The position numbers and the translations under genes are program-made. The notes beneath the pieces were generated by a model. That model did not search any database and was not told where the DNA came from. It saw nothing but the letters and a program-made list of their open reading frames with translations. From Lutjanus erythropterus (Eukaryota; Chordata; Actinopteri; Lutjaniformes; Lutjanidae), in contig CM034606.1 of the NCBI GenBank assembly GCA_020091685.1, forward strand, positions 21,468,695 through 21,532,694: 64,000 nucleotides of DNA, read 5' to 3'. Below, in pieces: positions 1 through 11,150 of the stretch; within the stretch, counting starts at the first letter, position 1; the number at the start of each line of letters is the position of its first letter.

Positions 1-967
1 CTTTGTGCGTACAGCCACCACCCTGTTGTCAGAAGTGAACTGTGAGAGAGTGTAGGTGTTTGATCTGAAGATAGGCGTGGGTAGACAAAACTGTTTTATA
101 CTCCCTAAACGTTTTTTCTTTATGAAAGCTAAAACAGACGTGAAGTTTTTGGAGTTACAGGGTAAAATCATACAAGTTCATTTTGAGCCAACTATGTAAC
201 TGGAGTATTTCATTGTGGACACCGCTATGATGTGGTAGCAGTTTCTTTCTGTTTTTAGCCTTTTGCTTAGCTAGGCTTAGCGCAGTGGTGGAAGAAGTGT
301 TTAGTAAAAGTGGCAATACCACAATACACAGAATATTCAAGTTTCATTTAATTTTAACTAAAAACTGTTATAACTGGTTTCTTATTGTAGTTGTTTTCCA
401 ACTGTTGTTTGCCCAATGAGCAAAATTAGCATTCATTTGGTTCTTTAACTGCTAAATGTTTGGAGCTGCACAGGTGCCGCTGGACATGACACTGATCAGG
501 GTAAATCAAAACAGTAAAATTGCTGCTTGTAAAACTAAAATAAGTGGCAAGTTGTTGTAAAGCTTGCATGTTAGTTTCCTATGGGATCGTCAGTAAGAGT
601 CAGCTTTCACATTACATATCAGTCATTCGATCTATTGTTAATATAAAGTTATCGATTAGTGCAGTAGATGCCACCAAATCCTACACACTCATCCTTTAAA
701 ATCTTAATCTACAAAGTAACTACAACTTATAAAATGGAAACATTCAGTTTAAGTGCAAGTACCTTAAAATTGCACTTCAATAAATGTACTTACTTTAGTT
801 ACTTTCCACCACTGGTTAATTATGTTCTGGACCTGCAGGGGTAGTAAAAACAGAGAAATGATCTTCGTGTGGTTTGAGCACAAACATCACAGACTTTTGT
901 TCCCCTCTTTTCATTTTATTTTGTATCTCCCTGACCGTTGGTCCCTCTGTCTGCTTGTCCTCCACAG
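1..967. other. fam53b intron upstream of exon at 968 (5' edge of window)
   Basis: No exon was recognised. The stretch is dominated by the inverted-terminal repeat element at 283-814. The last 30 bases are the polypyrimidine tract and acceptor of the exon at 968. Confidence 0.6.
283..814. mobile_element. MITE-like element with CAGTGGTGGAA termini, carrying a second repeat
   Basis: The left end is CAGTGGTGGAAG and the right end CTTTCCACCACTG, an imperfect inverted repeat. The inner sequence next to each end mentions the typical 'lag' motifs of a very common teleost MITE (AGTACTT/ACTTTAGTTACTTTCC). At about 661-700 lies the 3' tail of another fish repeat (AAATCCTACACACTC...CCTTTAAA), suggesting nesting or a chimera. 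I see no clear target-site duplication. Confidence 0.6.
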
Positions 968-1022
968 CGTGACCTCCACACCATGAGCAGAGGGACCACC
1001 CTCTTCTCCTGTGGAACTGTGG
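968..1022 (+). CDS. fam53b: fam53b (simplet), second coding exon (5' end of gene outside window)
   Basis: This short exon reads RDLHTMSRGTTLFSCGTV and matches the N-terminal region of vertebrate FAM53B (human has RELHT...MSQGPTLFSCGIM, from memory). A pyrimidine-rich tract and CAG acceptor precede base 968, and a good donor (G|GTGAGT) follows base 1022. The exon ends in phase 1, and its last base completes the Glu codon that opens the next exon. FAM53B normally has about 20 more residues upstream in an earlier exon; I found no such exon in bases 1-967, so the gene is cut by the left window edge. The internal Met at 983 is conserved in the family and could start a shorter isoform. Identification rests on the residue match plus exact phase continuity with the exon at 3413. 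Confidence 0.9.
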
Positions 1023-3412
1023 GTGAGTTATCGCCATTATCGTCTTTCTGTTTGTCTTTCGTTCTTTGCTTCCTCTTTCATGCAATAAAAAGTCATTCAC
1101 TCATGATCTGCACAGTATCAGCAGTTGAGGTAGGATCCTTTTGTCTTAACGTTATTTCACCCATGTGGTAGCATAATGGATTGCCCCTTCAATCTCCTGA
1201 TAAGTTGAACCATCAAGGTCAGCGACCACCACTATAACCGTCTCATTGTTTATCCCCTCTGTCTCTCACTTCTCCCTTTCTTTCTCTGTCTGTCACTCAT
1301 CCCCCTCTCATGATCAGGGTGCACCTGCCTCCACACTACGTTGCACACCGCTCTCATGGGAGTGAACTGTAATTGAATATGCTGTTGCTTATGTCAACAA
1401 TTTCCCTTTGGCTCTGTTAGTGTTGCAGTAATTACCCCCTGTGTTAAAAGACATGCTACTGTTAATACAAGCCCCTGCTATTACTCACTATCCTCTTTTT
1501 CTTTTTGGGGGAGACGTGGTGACGTCACAGGGAGGAGGGTGGCTTACTGTTTCCACTGTTAATGTTGACATTAACATTGTCCAGCATGTCTTGTTAGTTC
1601 AACCAGCACTTTGTCTCTTGCTTTCAAAGGGTGGCCTTTTGAAGTTCATCCCTTTCTCCCTTTGTCAAGTTGTTTTCCTAACATTCCTGTCAGGTCGTCA
1701 CTGTAGCCCCCGTACATTGTTTGTCCGCCCAAAACAATGATTTCCGTCCACCAGGCTGTGAGAGAGCATGCCAAAATTAGACACAAGCATGCAAAAGGAC
1801 AGGACTTTTGCCAAAAGCCTCAATGGATCCACAACTTAAGCACTTGGCTTGGTGGTTCAAGCCACTATGACACTAAACTGTAGGTGTATTATCTCCCACA
1901 ACTGTGTGATGGATTGTTTCGTGCGACTCGTGAAACAGTCTTACTGCTTTCTGAAGCATATCCTGCTAACCACTTGACTAATGGGAGTGATTTGCTATTT
2001 CACTGAATGATTATTATCGTAATATGTAATTCATGTTTTTGGAATCAGCAGTCTTGCAGGTTTGGGTTTTAAATAGTCAGGGATGTGTATCTTCTGTGTT
2101 TGTCTGCAGGATACCACAAATACAGTGTCTATTATTTGTGACTAAGATTTCTTTAAATGTCTGAGGAACAGTTAGATTTCCTTGCAGATCTACGCAGCGG
2201 TGCCTGATGCACGATAATTGTCGTATTTTTGCCATAATTTAAAGGAGAAATTTGTAAAAAAAAAAAAAAATGACTGTAATAAATCATGACATGACCACGA
2301 TATGTCATCAGAGATTAAGGAAACAAGTTTGTCAAGTTTGTTTAAATACTTGCTTCTCTGACATCAGTGCTGCAGCTGGTGTCCTTTTGAAATTTCTTTT
2401 CCTGGCTGGAATAACTTTTTGAATGATTGTTTTATGTTAATTAGAGTTAAAATGAACTCATTCAGTGATCATTTAGCATTAGCGTCTGCTTATGATTTGT
2501 AAGAAATCATTACTGATCTTGTAGACGGTGTAGATGTATGTAAAGGTAAAAGTCGTGACGCGGTGTACAGATATGGGGCTTTTGTTTTGAAAGGGAAGAA
2601 CGGATGGCGTGATAGTGTAATGTGCTGCGTTTGACTCTGTAACGTGATACACAGCTGCTGTCTTGGTCAGACTACGGAGCATGCATGTAATACGGTGCGC
2701 ATGGCATAGCTTTGCCATTCAATGTAATCTGACCAAAACTCTAGCATATGATGAAACAACCTGGGATGATGTTAAAGTACGATCATTTTAAAGTTGCAGT
2801 AAGATTCTGTTGTATTTTCCATCTGGTATCACTGAGTCTAGAATTCAAATCTTCCTTAGACTTAAAAAAGTCATTTCTCAGAATGCATTGAAAATTGAAT
2901 GTCAGTTTTGCTGTCAGTCTTGTTTTTGTTTTTCAGCTTTCAGCACTGTTACACATGAGCAGCACTGGTTTGAACTGTGCAGCTGCAGTGTTACTTCCTC
3001 TCGGCTTAATCCTGTCATTCATCTTAAGACAAATGACTGATACAATTTGTTTAAAAAGCTCATGATTTTCTGATTTTTATGCTTAGGGTTGTGTAACTAA
3101 CTGCCCTAAATGGTCTTCAGTGTATATTCAGTTTCTTCCCAACTGCAGTTACCAGATAACAATCTTTTTTTCTTCTGAACAGCTTGTCCTTACAGCACCC
3201 ATCCCGTCTTGCCTTAAGCGTATTTCTGTGTCTGTGTGGTTATGAATTAAATGTTCCTTTCAGACATTATTGCCTTCCTCTAAGCCAGAATTAATCATGC
3301 TGTAATTAGGATAATGCAAGTTTTGTGCATCAATACTTGTTGCACAGATACAGACATATCAAATGGGCTGTTGAGGTCATGAGAGTGAGTTTGTATGTTT
3401 TGAATTTTACAG
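1023..3412 (+). other. fam53b intron between exons at 968 and 3413
   Basis: A 2.4 kb intron bounded by GTGAGT and TTTTACAG. It contains a poly(A) run near 2257-2271 inside a degenerate stretch (about 2200-2310, TGCACGATAATTGTCGTA) resembling fish repeats that begin 'gggctgcacgat'. Otherwise I see no exon, RNA gene or well-formed element. Open frames here lack splice signals and homology. Confidence 0.7.
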
Positions 3413-4287
3413 AGGCAGATAGGTGGCTGGACCTGGGGAAAAGCTGTGCCATCCAGCAGAGAGCACCCTGCCAGTCTGGTGCCAGTCTGGAGAGCCTGTG
3501 GGATGTGATGCCTGAGCCAGGGAGCTGGCACTGGGCCAAGGAGCCGGGCAGCGCCACAGCAATCACCAGTCTGATAAGAGATCTCAGCCTCGGCGATGGC
3601 AGCATAGCCAGCCCCCACTCCCACACCACGTCCACCACTGCACACTACACCACTACAGCCACCAGCCAAGCTCCTACGGCACCCCCGAGCAAGCGTCAGT
3701 GTCGCTCCCTGTCGTTCTCCGATGAATTCAGTGGCTTCCGCTCATCTTGGAGGCCCCAAGGCTCCCGGGTGTGGACGGCAGTGGAGAAGCGAAGGTGCCA
3801 TAGTGGAGGAAGTGTCAGAGGAGGAGGGGGCTTCTCCAGTGGTCATTTTCCCACCATGCAACGCAGCTCCAGCTTCAGTTTGCCCTCCCGCTCCAGCCTC
3901 CCTTTAGACGGAGCCCTGGACCTGCCGTTCTTCAACCAGCGACTGCCTCTCCACCCTCAATTCACTGCCTCTCCAGTCTCCCCTACCTCTCCTTCCTCGC
4001 ATCATCACCACTCCCACCAGCACCACTTCCTCAGGCCTCTCTCCCTCTCCCACGAGCAGATCAGCCTGCCAGAGCTCCAGCGGGAGGAGGCATCGGAGGC
4101 CAGCTCTCCAGACTCCACCCCAGAAATGGGGAGGCGAGCTGGCCAAAGAGCCAGGGGCACAGGGTGTCTGTCTCGGAGCAGGTCCCAGCCCTGCGTGCTA
4201 AACGACAAAAAGATTGGTATGAAGCGCAGGAGGCCAGAAGATGCCCAGGAGCAGCGGCCCTCCCTGGACCTGGCAAAGATGACTCAG
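3413..4287 (+). CDS. fam53b: fam53b (simplet), large central coding exon
   Basis: This 291-codon exon holds most of the protein. It begins E-ADRWLDLGKSC, equivalent to human E-NDRWRDLDRKC. The FAM53 signature PPSKRQCRSLSFSDE is at 3682-3726 and VEKRRCHSGGSV at 3781-3816. SRSRSQPCVLNDKK and the basic nuclear localisation signal KRRRPE (4222-4239) follow, and the exon ends SLDLAKMTQ, where the human gene also has an exon boundary. In fish, Simplet/Fam53b is nuclear and is needed for nuclear accumulation of beta-catenin and for cell proliferation; the Ser-rich RSLSF context resembles a 14-3-3 or kinase site (inference). Two low-complexity stretches are longer than in mammals: a Ser/Thr-rich run at about 3598-3680 and a Ser/His run at about 3990-4030. 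The acceptor is TTTTACAG; the donor GTTAGC is weak. Confidence 0.96.
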
Positions 4288-5204
4288 GTTAGCTGGAAAT
4301 GTTAAACACATGTTGACATGCACAGACAAGCACACATTCACATGTATTTGAATGCCTGCTATTATAATTTGACTCATTTCACAGAGTTTGGTATCACTGT
4401 CGTTCACTGATTAAACCTAATTCAGCATCATCTTATTTCTAATCTTGCTTTAATGCTGCAAAATGTCCTCTATTGCCTTTAGTTACCACTCAGACAAATA
4501 CCTTTTTGTTCTTAGACCAAAGGGAAGTTCAAGAGATCCTCAAACATAGCTGGGCCTGTCTCTCTCTGAATCTGATCAGGGACTGGATTAAATCAAGCTG
4601 AATTAAGTTTTCTGGGTCGTCGGTCCGAGGCTTCAGGGCTAAGTGATCTCAGGCCTCCCTCCCTCCAGCTCTGGGAGTGGTGCTTACTAAATAAGCATTC
4701 CTCATGTTCGGTCACGCTGCCTAGCGCCACGCTCTAGCAAGCCCGGCTCCGGTTTATCATTTCATTTACTCTGTTGGGTAAACAGGCCATCCAAAGGTTG
4801 GACCCCTGACCGTTCATTTGCTTCCTCTTTGCAGCTTCTGCCCGTATTTCCATCTTTCATGCTGCTTCATCCTCTTCTCTATCCCTCTGTCTACTATCAT
4901 GGAACCCAAGGTGATTAATTGTGAGGATATTTGGAATTGCTCCCCCCATTACAAGTGTTTGTTCTTTTGTACAGTCAAAGGAAGCTGTGGAACAGGCAGA
5001 GAGTATAAATGACCCCTGGTCAAACCCAAACCCAAAATAGAACCGTAGAAGTATTTTAATGACATGTAGTGTTTGGCTCCTTGGCAGTGCTCTGATGTTT
5101 TTACAGAGCTCGGACAAATCTTGATTTGATTCTTCACATCACATCCTGCTTCATTATTCATTTGAATTCTCTTGAAGTTTGAAATTATTCTCTCCTTAGT
5201 GTGA

Positions 5205-6490
5205 CTTACATCCATTTTACAAACTGCATGTCTGTTTACTTCCTGTCAGCACTACAGTAACACTACCTATGCCTACAAACTTAGTAATTTTTCATCTGCA
5301 AGTTTACTTTTCACAGTTATTGTTCACATTTTTGTAATCACTTTAGTGTCTTAGATAACTGTTAGCTAGTTGGCTAGGAAAAAAAAACATCTTGGCCCAT
5401 CTTTCCACTGCTCCAACAATAACCAACTCTGGTTTAGCTCTAATAAAACCTTAATTCACCACATTAGATGTGAAAATATCCTGACTAATGTCCAGCTTCC
5501 CTCACTCCTCTCCCAGTGATATTTACACACACATTTACACACACTAGCTTGGTGAATTAAGGGCTTATTTCAACCAAAAAGGGGGGATTTTAGTGCATTA
5601 TATGATTGCTCTGAGTCATTACAATGCGTCTAAGTACAGACTGGCTTTGGTATCAAAGTTGGTGTTATTCTCTACTTGAACAGTGTAGTGTAACATATCC
5701 ATTTTACAAGCTGCATGTCTGTTTCCTTGTGATTTTTCACCCATAAATTAGTTACTTCATTTTTCACAGTTAGCTTGATACATATTGTTAATAGCAGATA
5801 CTGTTCTTTTACTTTTACAGTTTTTGAGAAATTTGATTATTACCTCAGTGTCTTAGGTAACAGTTTGCAATGTTAGCTGGTAAGCTAGCATTGTCATCTT
5901 CATTCAAACTTGAGAAATAAGCCCTTAATCTAGTGTTACATGTGAAAATATCTCTGAGAGAAGAGCAAGAGGGAAGTAGTTGCAGAGGGGGAAAATGGTG
6001 TGCACAGCCAGAATATTTTCACATTGAATGTGGTGATTGTTGGAGCAGTGGAAATATGAAATATGAAAGACATCTTTGATGAGGTTTATTTAGTTTCTGT
6101 CAAGTTTGAATAAAGACAACTCTGCTAGGTAACTAGGTAAAATTGCTAATAGTTATCTTACATTGAGGTTGTTATCAAAATGCTCAAACATTATGTACAA
6201 ACAGAACAGTGAACTAACAGAACTATTAATAACATATGCCAAGTTAAATGTGAAAAGTGAAGTAACTAATTTAAAGATGAAAAAGTCAGTGTGTAGGCAA
6301 AGGTGATGTTGTATAGATTTGACAAGAAGTAATCAGACGTGCAGCTCATAAAATGGATAAACATCACACTTCCTTGTACTAATAGAGAATAGCACCAACA
6401 ACAGCCACTGATATCAGAGCCAACTTGTACTCAGACATGATGTACAGTAATGACTCAGAACATTAATATGATGCACTAAAATCTTTGCTC
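5205..6490. repeat. Composite direct and inverted repeat cluster
   Basis: A block at about 5210-5390 (CATTTTACAAACTGCATGTCTG ... TTTTTCATCTGCAAG ... GTGTCTTAGATAACTG) recurs in direct orientation at about 5693-5890 and inverted at about 6125-6360. The block at 5585-5680 (GATTTTAGTGCATTATATGA) recurs inverted at about 6405-6485. CCACTGCTCCAACAAT near 5405 is inverted near 6030-6050. The cluster looks like a decayed foldback element or several insertions of one palindromic family. Confidence 0.7.
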
Positions 6491-7528
6491 ATCAAACCTC
6501 CTGTCATGGAAATATTGGCCTTTTCCTGTTCTCTTATTAGAAAGTACCATCAGTTTATCCCTCCACCCTCCCTTCCTTTTCCCAAAGATTTGTGTTCCCA
6601 GCCAGTCACCCTCAGGACCTAGCCAGGGTTGGATAAACAAGGCTTTGGTAATGGAGCCTAGTGAGCGTGTTTCCTCTAGCCATGCCAGCAGCTAAGAGGG
6701 GAAAAAATCAAGCACGATGATCACACGTACAGTATACGCACAGATACACAAACACACATGGAGTCGGTTTTACGTTCCCTCTGGTTGCAGTAATGCAGGA
6801 GCAGACCTCTGCACATGATTGCAGGCGTAGTATCGTTTCTCAGTGGTTAACAGGGAGAGCCATTATTTTCAGTTCTTTTTTTTAATTTATTTTTGAACCG
6901 ACATGCATGATTGCATGTGTGCTCAACACTGTTGAAAGGAGTCAAGTCTCACAGGTTAGATGGGTCATTACAGATCTACTGTTGTTGTGTTTACTTTCTC
7001 ACTCTCTTGTGTGCCTGGAGTCAAGAAAGTAAGCACATAGAGTAACATGTAACACACATTTACTCTATCACTAATCTTTCTCTTCCAGCTTAACTTGATG
7101 TTAGTCTTTTTAGGCCAAAGGTACCCTGGAACCAAAATGTAGGGTTGTACATTGTCAGGATAAATGAAATAACCCGAAACTCCCACAAGCACCCATTGAA
7201 GATTCACATGACTGTCATAGGTTAATGAGGTGGTTTGTCTCAGCGAGGGCCAAGGGAAAGCTAGTAGCTGGCAAACTGTCTGGAAAAGGAAGTGATAATG
7301 TGGAAACGTGGGGATGGTTACAACCTACGTCTGTTCTTGTAAAGACAGAACACAAAAATTACCGTCAGGCTTGGGAACACACAAGATTTTCACGCCTCTT
7401 TTGGGAATCTGGTTCTTTGCATGATTTGTACCTGCAGTTATAAATGTCAGAATCGCATCACATTTCTGGTGTTTGACTTTTTTACTTCAGCTGTTTTGGG
7501 CAAAGTTGATGTGTGAACTGACCGCTGA

Positions 7529-7530
<2 letters not shown>

Positions 7531-7565
<35 letters not shown>
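7531..7565. repeat. GT dinucleotide microsatellite
   Basis: About 17 uninterrupted GT units, read directly from the sequence. Confidence 0.98.
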
Positions 7566-7566
<1 letters not shown>

Positions 7567-8329
7567 TCTACTCTTACTCCCTTTTTCCCCTGGCTACACA
7601 CACTTTCTCCCACTCCCTCCTAAGAAGTGGGTGGGTCTTCATCACAGCCCTCTCAGGCTGACAAGGCGTCCCGCTCGGCCCTGCCGTAGGGTGTAAATTA
7701 AGAGTTATTACTTCTTCTTCTCACACCTACACATACTTGCTTCCTCCATTTTATAGGTGTGTGTAGATGAGTAATGCAGTCTTAAATCCAGGTACAGAAC
7801 AACAAAAGTAGTGTGTGTGTATTTGTGACACCCAAAGGAATGTTTCATCCACTCGGTCAAGTCTGCTGGAGGTTCAGCAGGGTTAAGGATCGTAAGGGTT
7901 TATGTAGCTAGATGTACAGGCAAGTATTAACGGGGTCCAAGCTCCCCACGCAAGTCACACCCAGCATCGATGGCAGCAGTGCAAGTTGGACATGCAGGCC
8001 CGTGCAAGTCACGGGTCGAGAGCAGCACAGAAACTGGAAGATGAGCCTTAGAAGTGTAGCAACTGAAAACAAAAGGGGAAATTACCATCCCCTACTTGGT
8101 TTCATTTACATTTTAGATACATCCTGGAAATCCCTCTGCATTCACCTGATCCTGCTCCTTGTTTAATGACTTAGACAAATCTTTATGTATTTAGCTTTAT
8201 TTATTTATTTATTTTGAAAAACGTGTTTCATATTTATTGAACTAACCTTGTGCTTAGTGAGATACCTCGCTGGGTTTTCAGAGAACTGAGGATACCCTTG
8301 TAACCAAACGGTTGCATATTGTTCAATGT

Positions 8330-9130
8330 TGTGTAAAAGCACCACTTTGGCACCATGTTGTGTACCATGTCTAAGGGTGGCCTGAGTAACTAGTGTAGTA
8401 AGTTTTGTATTTATAGGTCTGATTGTTTGATTGTTCCCAAGATATGCAAAACTTCTTGTTTTGACTGCAACCTACAGGAAGTTGTTTTCTTTCTAACCTA
8501 TGCATTTTTTTGGAATATTCAAATTCTTTTAATGACTTTTGGTTATGAACATCCATAGACTCTACATGACAAGTTTCATGCAGATCGGATTTTGAAAAAG
8601 TAGGTTTCACATATTTTGCAAAAAAAATTCAGGAATGGTTGTGGCCTATATCATGAGATTCTGCTAAATTTAGTGAACGCCTGGATTTAAGGTTTTGAAC
8701 GTGCGATGTACTGTATGCGAGTTACTAACTAAAATGTTTTATTTCCACTATAGCGCCACCTGCTGGTGGACATGGCATTTTTTGTGTCTGATGTATATGC
8801 AACATTCTGTACCATCACTGCGATTTTTCCTTGCATAACTTATACGGTGTAGGCTGCTGTACCACTTTTAGAAAGAATAAAATAAAATAAAAATCTGAAC
8901 TGTTTTATTAGGGTTGGCAGCACCACTGGTACTGGTCCATGGGTCCTATGCAGTTGTGGTCCCCCGCCCCTTTGGGCTTGGACCCCTAACAGGTCCCCAG
9001 TGTGTTCTGTCAGTGGAACATGGTGTAATTTGGCCTCTAGACCCCTCAACCACGTCAATGAAGGCTGGTGTGAATTCTGGGGATGCATGTCATGCTAATC
9101 GGCTATAACTTGACTACTGTAGGGATTTAG
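8330..9130. mobile_element. Degenerate interspersed repeat with a 'TATAGCGCCACCTGCTGG' core
   Basis: The stretch includes ATAGCGCCACCTGCTGGTGG at about 8751, ACAAGTTTCATGCAGATCGG near 8570 and a long GC-rich tail with CAGGTCCCCAGTGTGTTCTG. These phrases are typical of abundant old teleost repeats. The boundaries are uncertain, no intact ORF remains, and the class cannot be assigned by eye. Confidence 0.5.
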
Positions 9131-10857
9131 GTGCGACCACCCCCAAAATTCCTCAAATGACCTCCCTGTCAGCCATGTATCAGCTCACTCCTCTGTCCAC
9201 TGCCTCATTTTTATCCATGGCTGCCCTTCCACCTTGGCCCTCCGTTGTTTTTTCCTCAGCACGGTGGGCGTATTGAGCTGTCAGATGGGGAATGTTATCT
9301 CTTGATTCTAGGTCACAGGCTGAACGATTGTCGACGCAGCTCGCACTTTGCTTTTGAGGAAATGGCCCGTGTGAGGCCAGTTTCATTGGGATTGTTTAAT
9401 GCCTGTGTCGACTTTGTGGCCCCAGTTGACAACTTCATTTGGGTTGTTGTACATTTTGAAGAAAAATGACAGCCTATCTTTGGCTTAGCTATGTGAGCAG
9501 TAGAGGTGGTAAAGGGGGTGTGTTGACCAAATGCTTGAATGCGTGTGTACGGCTGTCTGTGCATTCAGGAGAGAGATGGCAGCGTGAAGAAAGGGGGTAT
9601 TATTTCTGCAGGGAAGCTGGCAGACAAACTCCTCAATCCTCTCTATTAATATCTACTCTCTGGCCCAAGTTCGAGCCTCTCTGCTCTTTTCCTCCTCTCC
9701 CCATCTCTCCCCATTCCTGGGATGGCAAACGTGGTGATCATAGCTGAGCGGCAAGCCTTATGGGAACACCTAGGTGGGTGTCTTAAGGTGCAGTGCTCAC
9801 CGTGTATGTAACAACATGTTGTGACTTGTCCAAAAGGTAAAGCATCACCAAACACCAGTGTGCAGTCACACAAATTCCCTCTGCTTGTTCAACCTTTGCT
9901 CCAACTTGACATCTTTTTTTCATCTTACCTGTAGGTATTCGCTCGTATCTGCCATGCATTCTCTCTGCGGTACAATGAATACCAGACAAACACACAGACA
10001 AAGTGGTCATGCACACACACTCACAAACAGATAATTGATGTGGAGGTGTGCAGGTATGTAGTCTGCCTGTCAGGAATGAGTTAAGTTCTCCTGTCTGCGC
10101 ACCTCTGCCCTCTGTTTTGTTTTACAGTTGTTTGCTGTTGGAGCTCTGTTTGCATGTCTTCCTCAAAGCAGTGTGTCACTGGATGTTGTTTATGCGACCT
10201 CATTTCAGCACAAAGCTAATCCAGAGAAATTTTACTGATATTTTGATTCTGTACAGTGCACAGTAAAATACCTGCATGCTTTCTTTTGTATACGAGCGTA
10301 AACCTCTCTGTATATGTGTACTTATTTGTGTGTGCGTGTTTCTAGTCAAGTTCACAGCAGGACGTTTGCCGTGGTACTTAGCAGGTTGTTGTTTGCCCTA
10401 ATTATCAGGAGGATATTTGCCTAACCTCTTGGCGTGTGCTTGTGTTTCACACACAGCCGCTGCCTTTCAGTCGAAATAGATCATGTCTTTAAAGTGGAAG
10501 TTCTGGTTGTGTTGATTGTGGCTGAGCTATGTGGAAAAATAGGTTGTCGCAGAGTAATACAATGGATCTCATGAATGTAATAAAGTTCTTATCTGAATAA
10601 TAAGATTTTTATCATTTCAAAACTCATTTATAATGCTGTTTTCCTAATATTTATGGCCCACAATCATGAGTTAATTATCACATTGTTAACTTTTACGTCT
10701 TCTTTATAAAAACGGTGTCGGTCCACAGTTTGTTTGGTTGTGTAAACAGCATATATATAAATACATAGATGGCACATTGGCCTTTGGATCCTACATCAAC
10801 GTGTCACCACCATATTGGACAGGACGTCAGTGCTGTCAGCATATAGGACAGGGTAAG

Positions 10858-11150
10858 GCTAGCCTGTAAACAAATGCAAGTAAACGGGGGAACTGCAGTT
10901 TTTCTGGATTAAAAAAACACTGCAATGTTTACATTTCTCAACTGATTTCAGTGAGTCGTGTTATCTTCAAGGGTTCATGATATATGTGGAGTAAGTTAGA
11001 AAAAAAACTTTTTTCCTTCTCTCTGTAATGACAAACCCTTAACTATAACATGACTTATTGAAATCAGTTGAGAAATGTAAACGTCATGGTGCTCTTAATA
11101 CAGAAAAAATGCAGCTCCCCCATTTACCTTGTATTTGTTCACAGGCCAGT
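10858..11150. mobile_element. Palindromic foldback element
   Basis: The left arm (10858-10964) and right arm (11045-11150) are inverted copies over about 105 bases, matching at most positions. Shared phrases are CAAATGCAAGTAAACGGGGG against its inverted CCCCCATTTACCTTGTATTTG, and TTACATTTCTCAACTGATTT against AAATCAGTTGAGAAATGTAA. The spacer is about 80 bases. No transposase is present, so this is probably a non-autonomous MITE able to fold into a long hairpin. Confidence 0.75.

Noticed and set aside
3295-3669. Minus-strand open frame of 124 codons
   Set aside because: It overlaps the fam53b exon on the other strand and has no family similarity; it is a shadow of the real coding frame.
4288-4305. 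Continuation of the central fam53b frame into VSWKC and stop as the true C-terminus
   Set aside because: The conserved exon boundary and the exact in-frame join to 13930, which restores the QIERN terminus, show that splicing is the main form.
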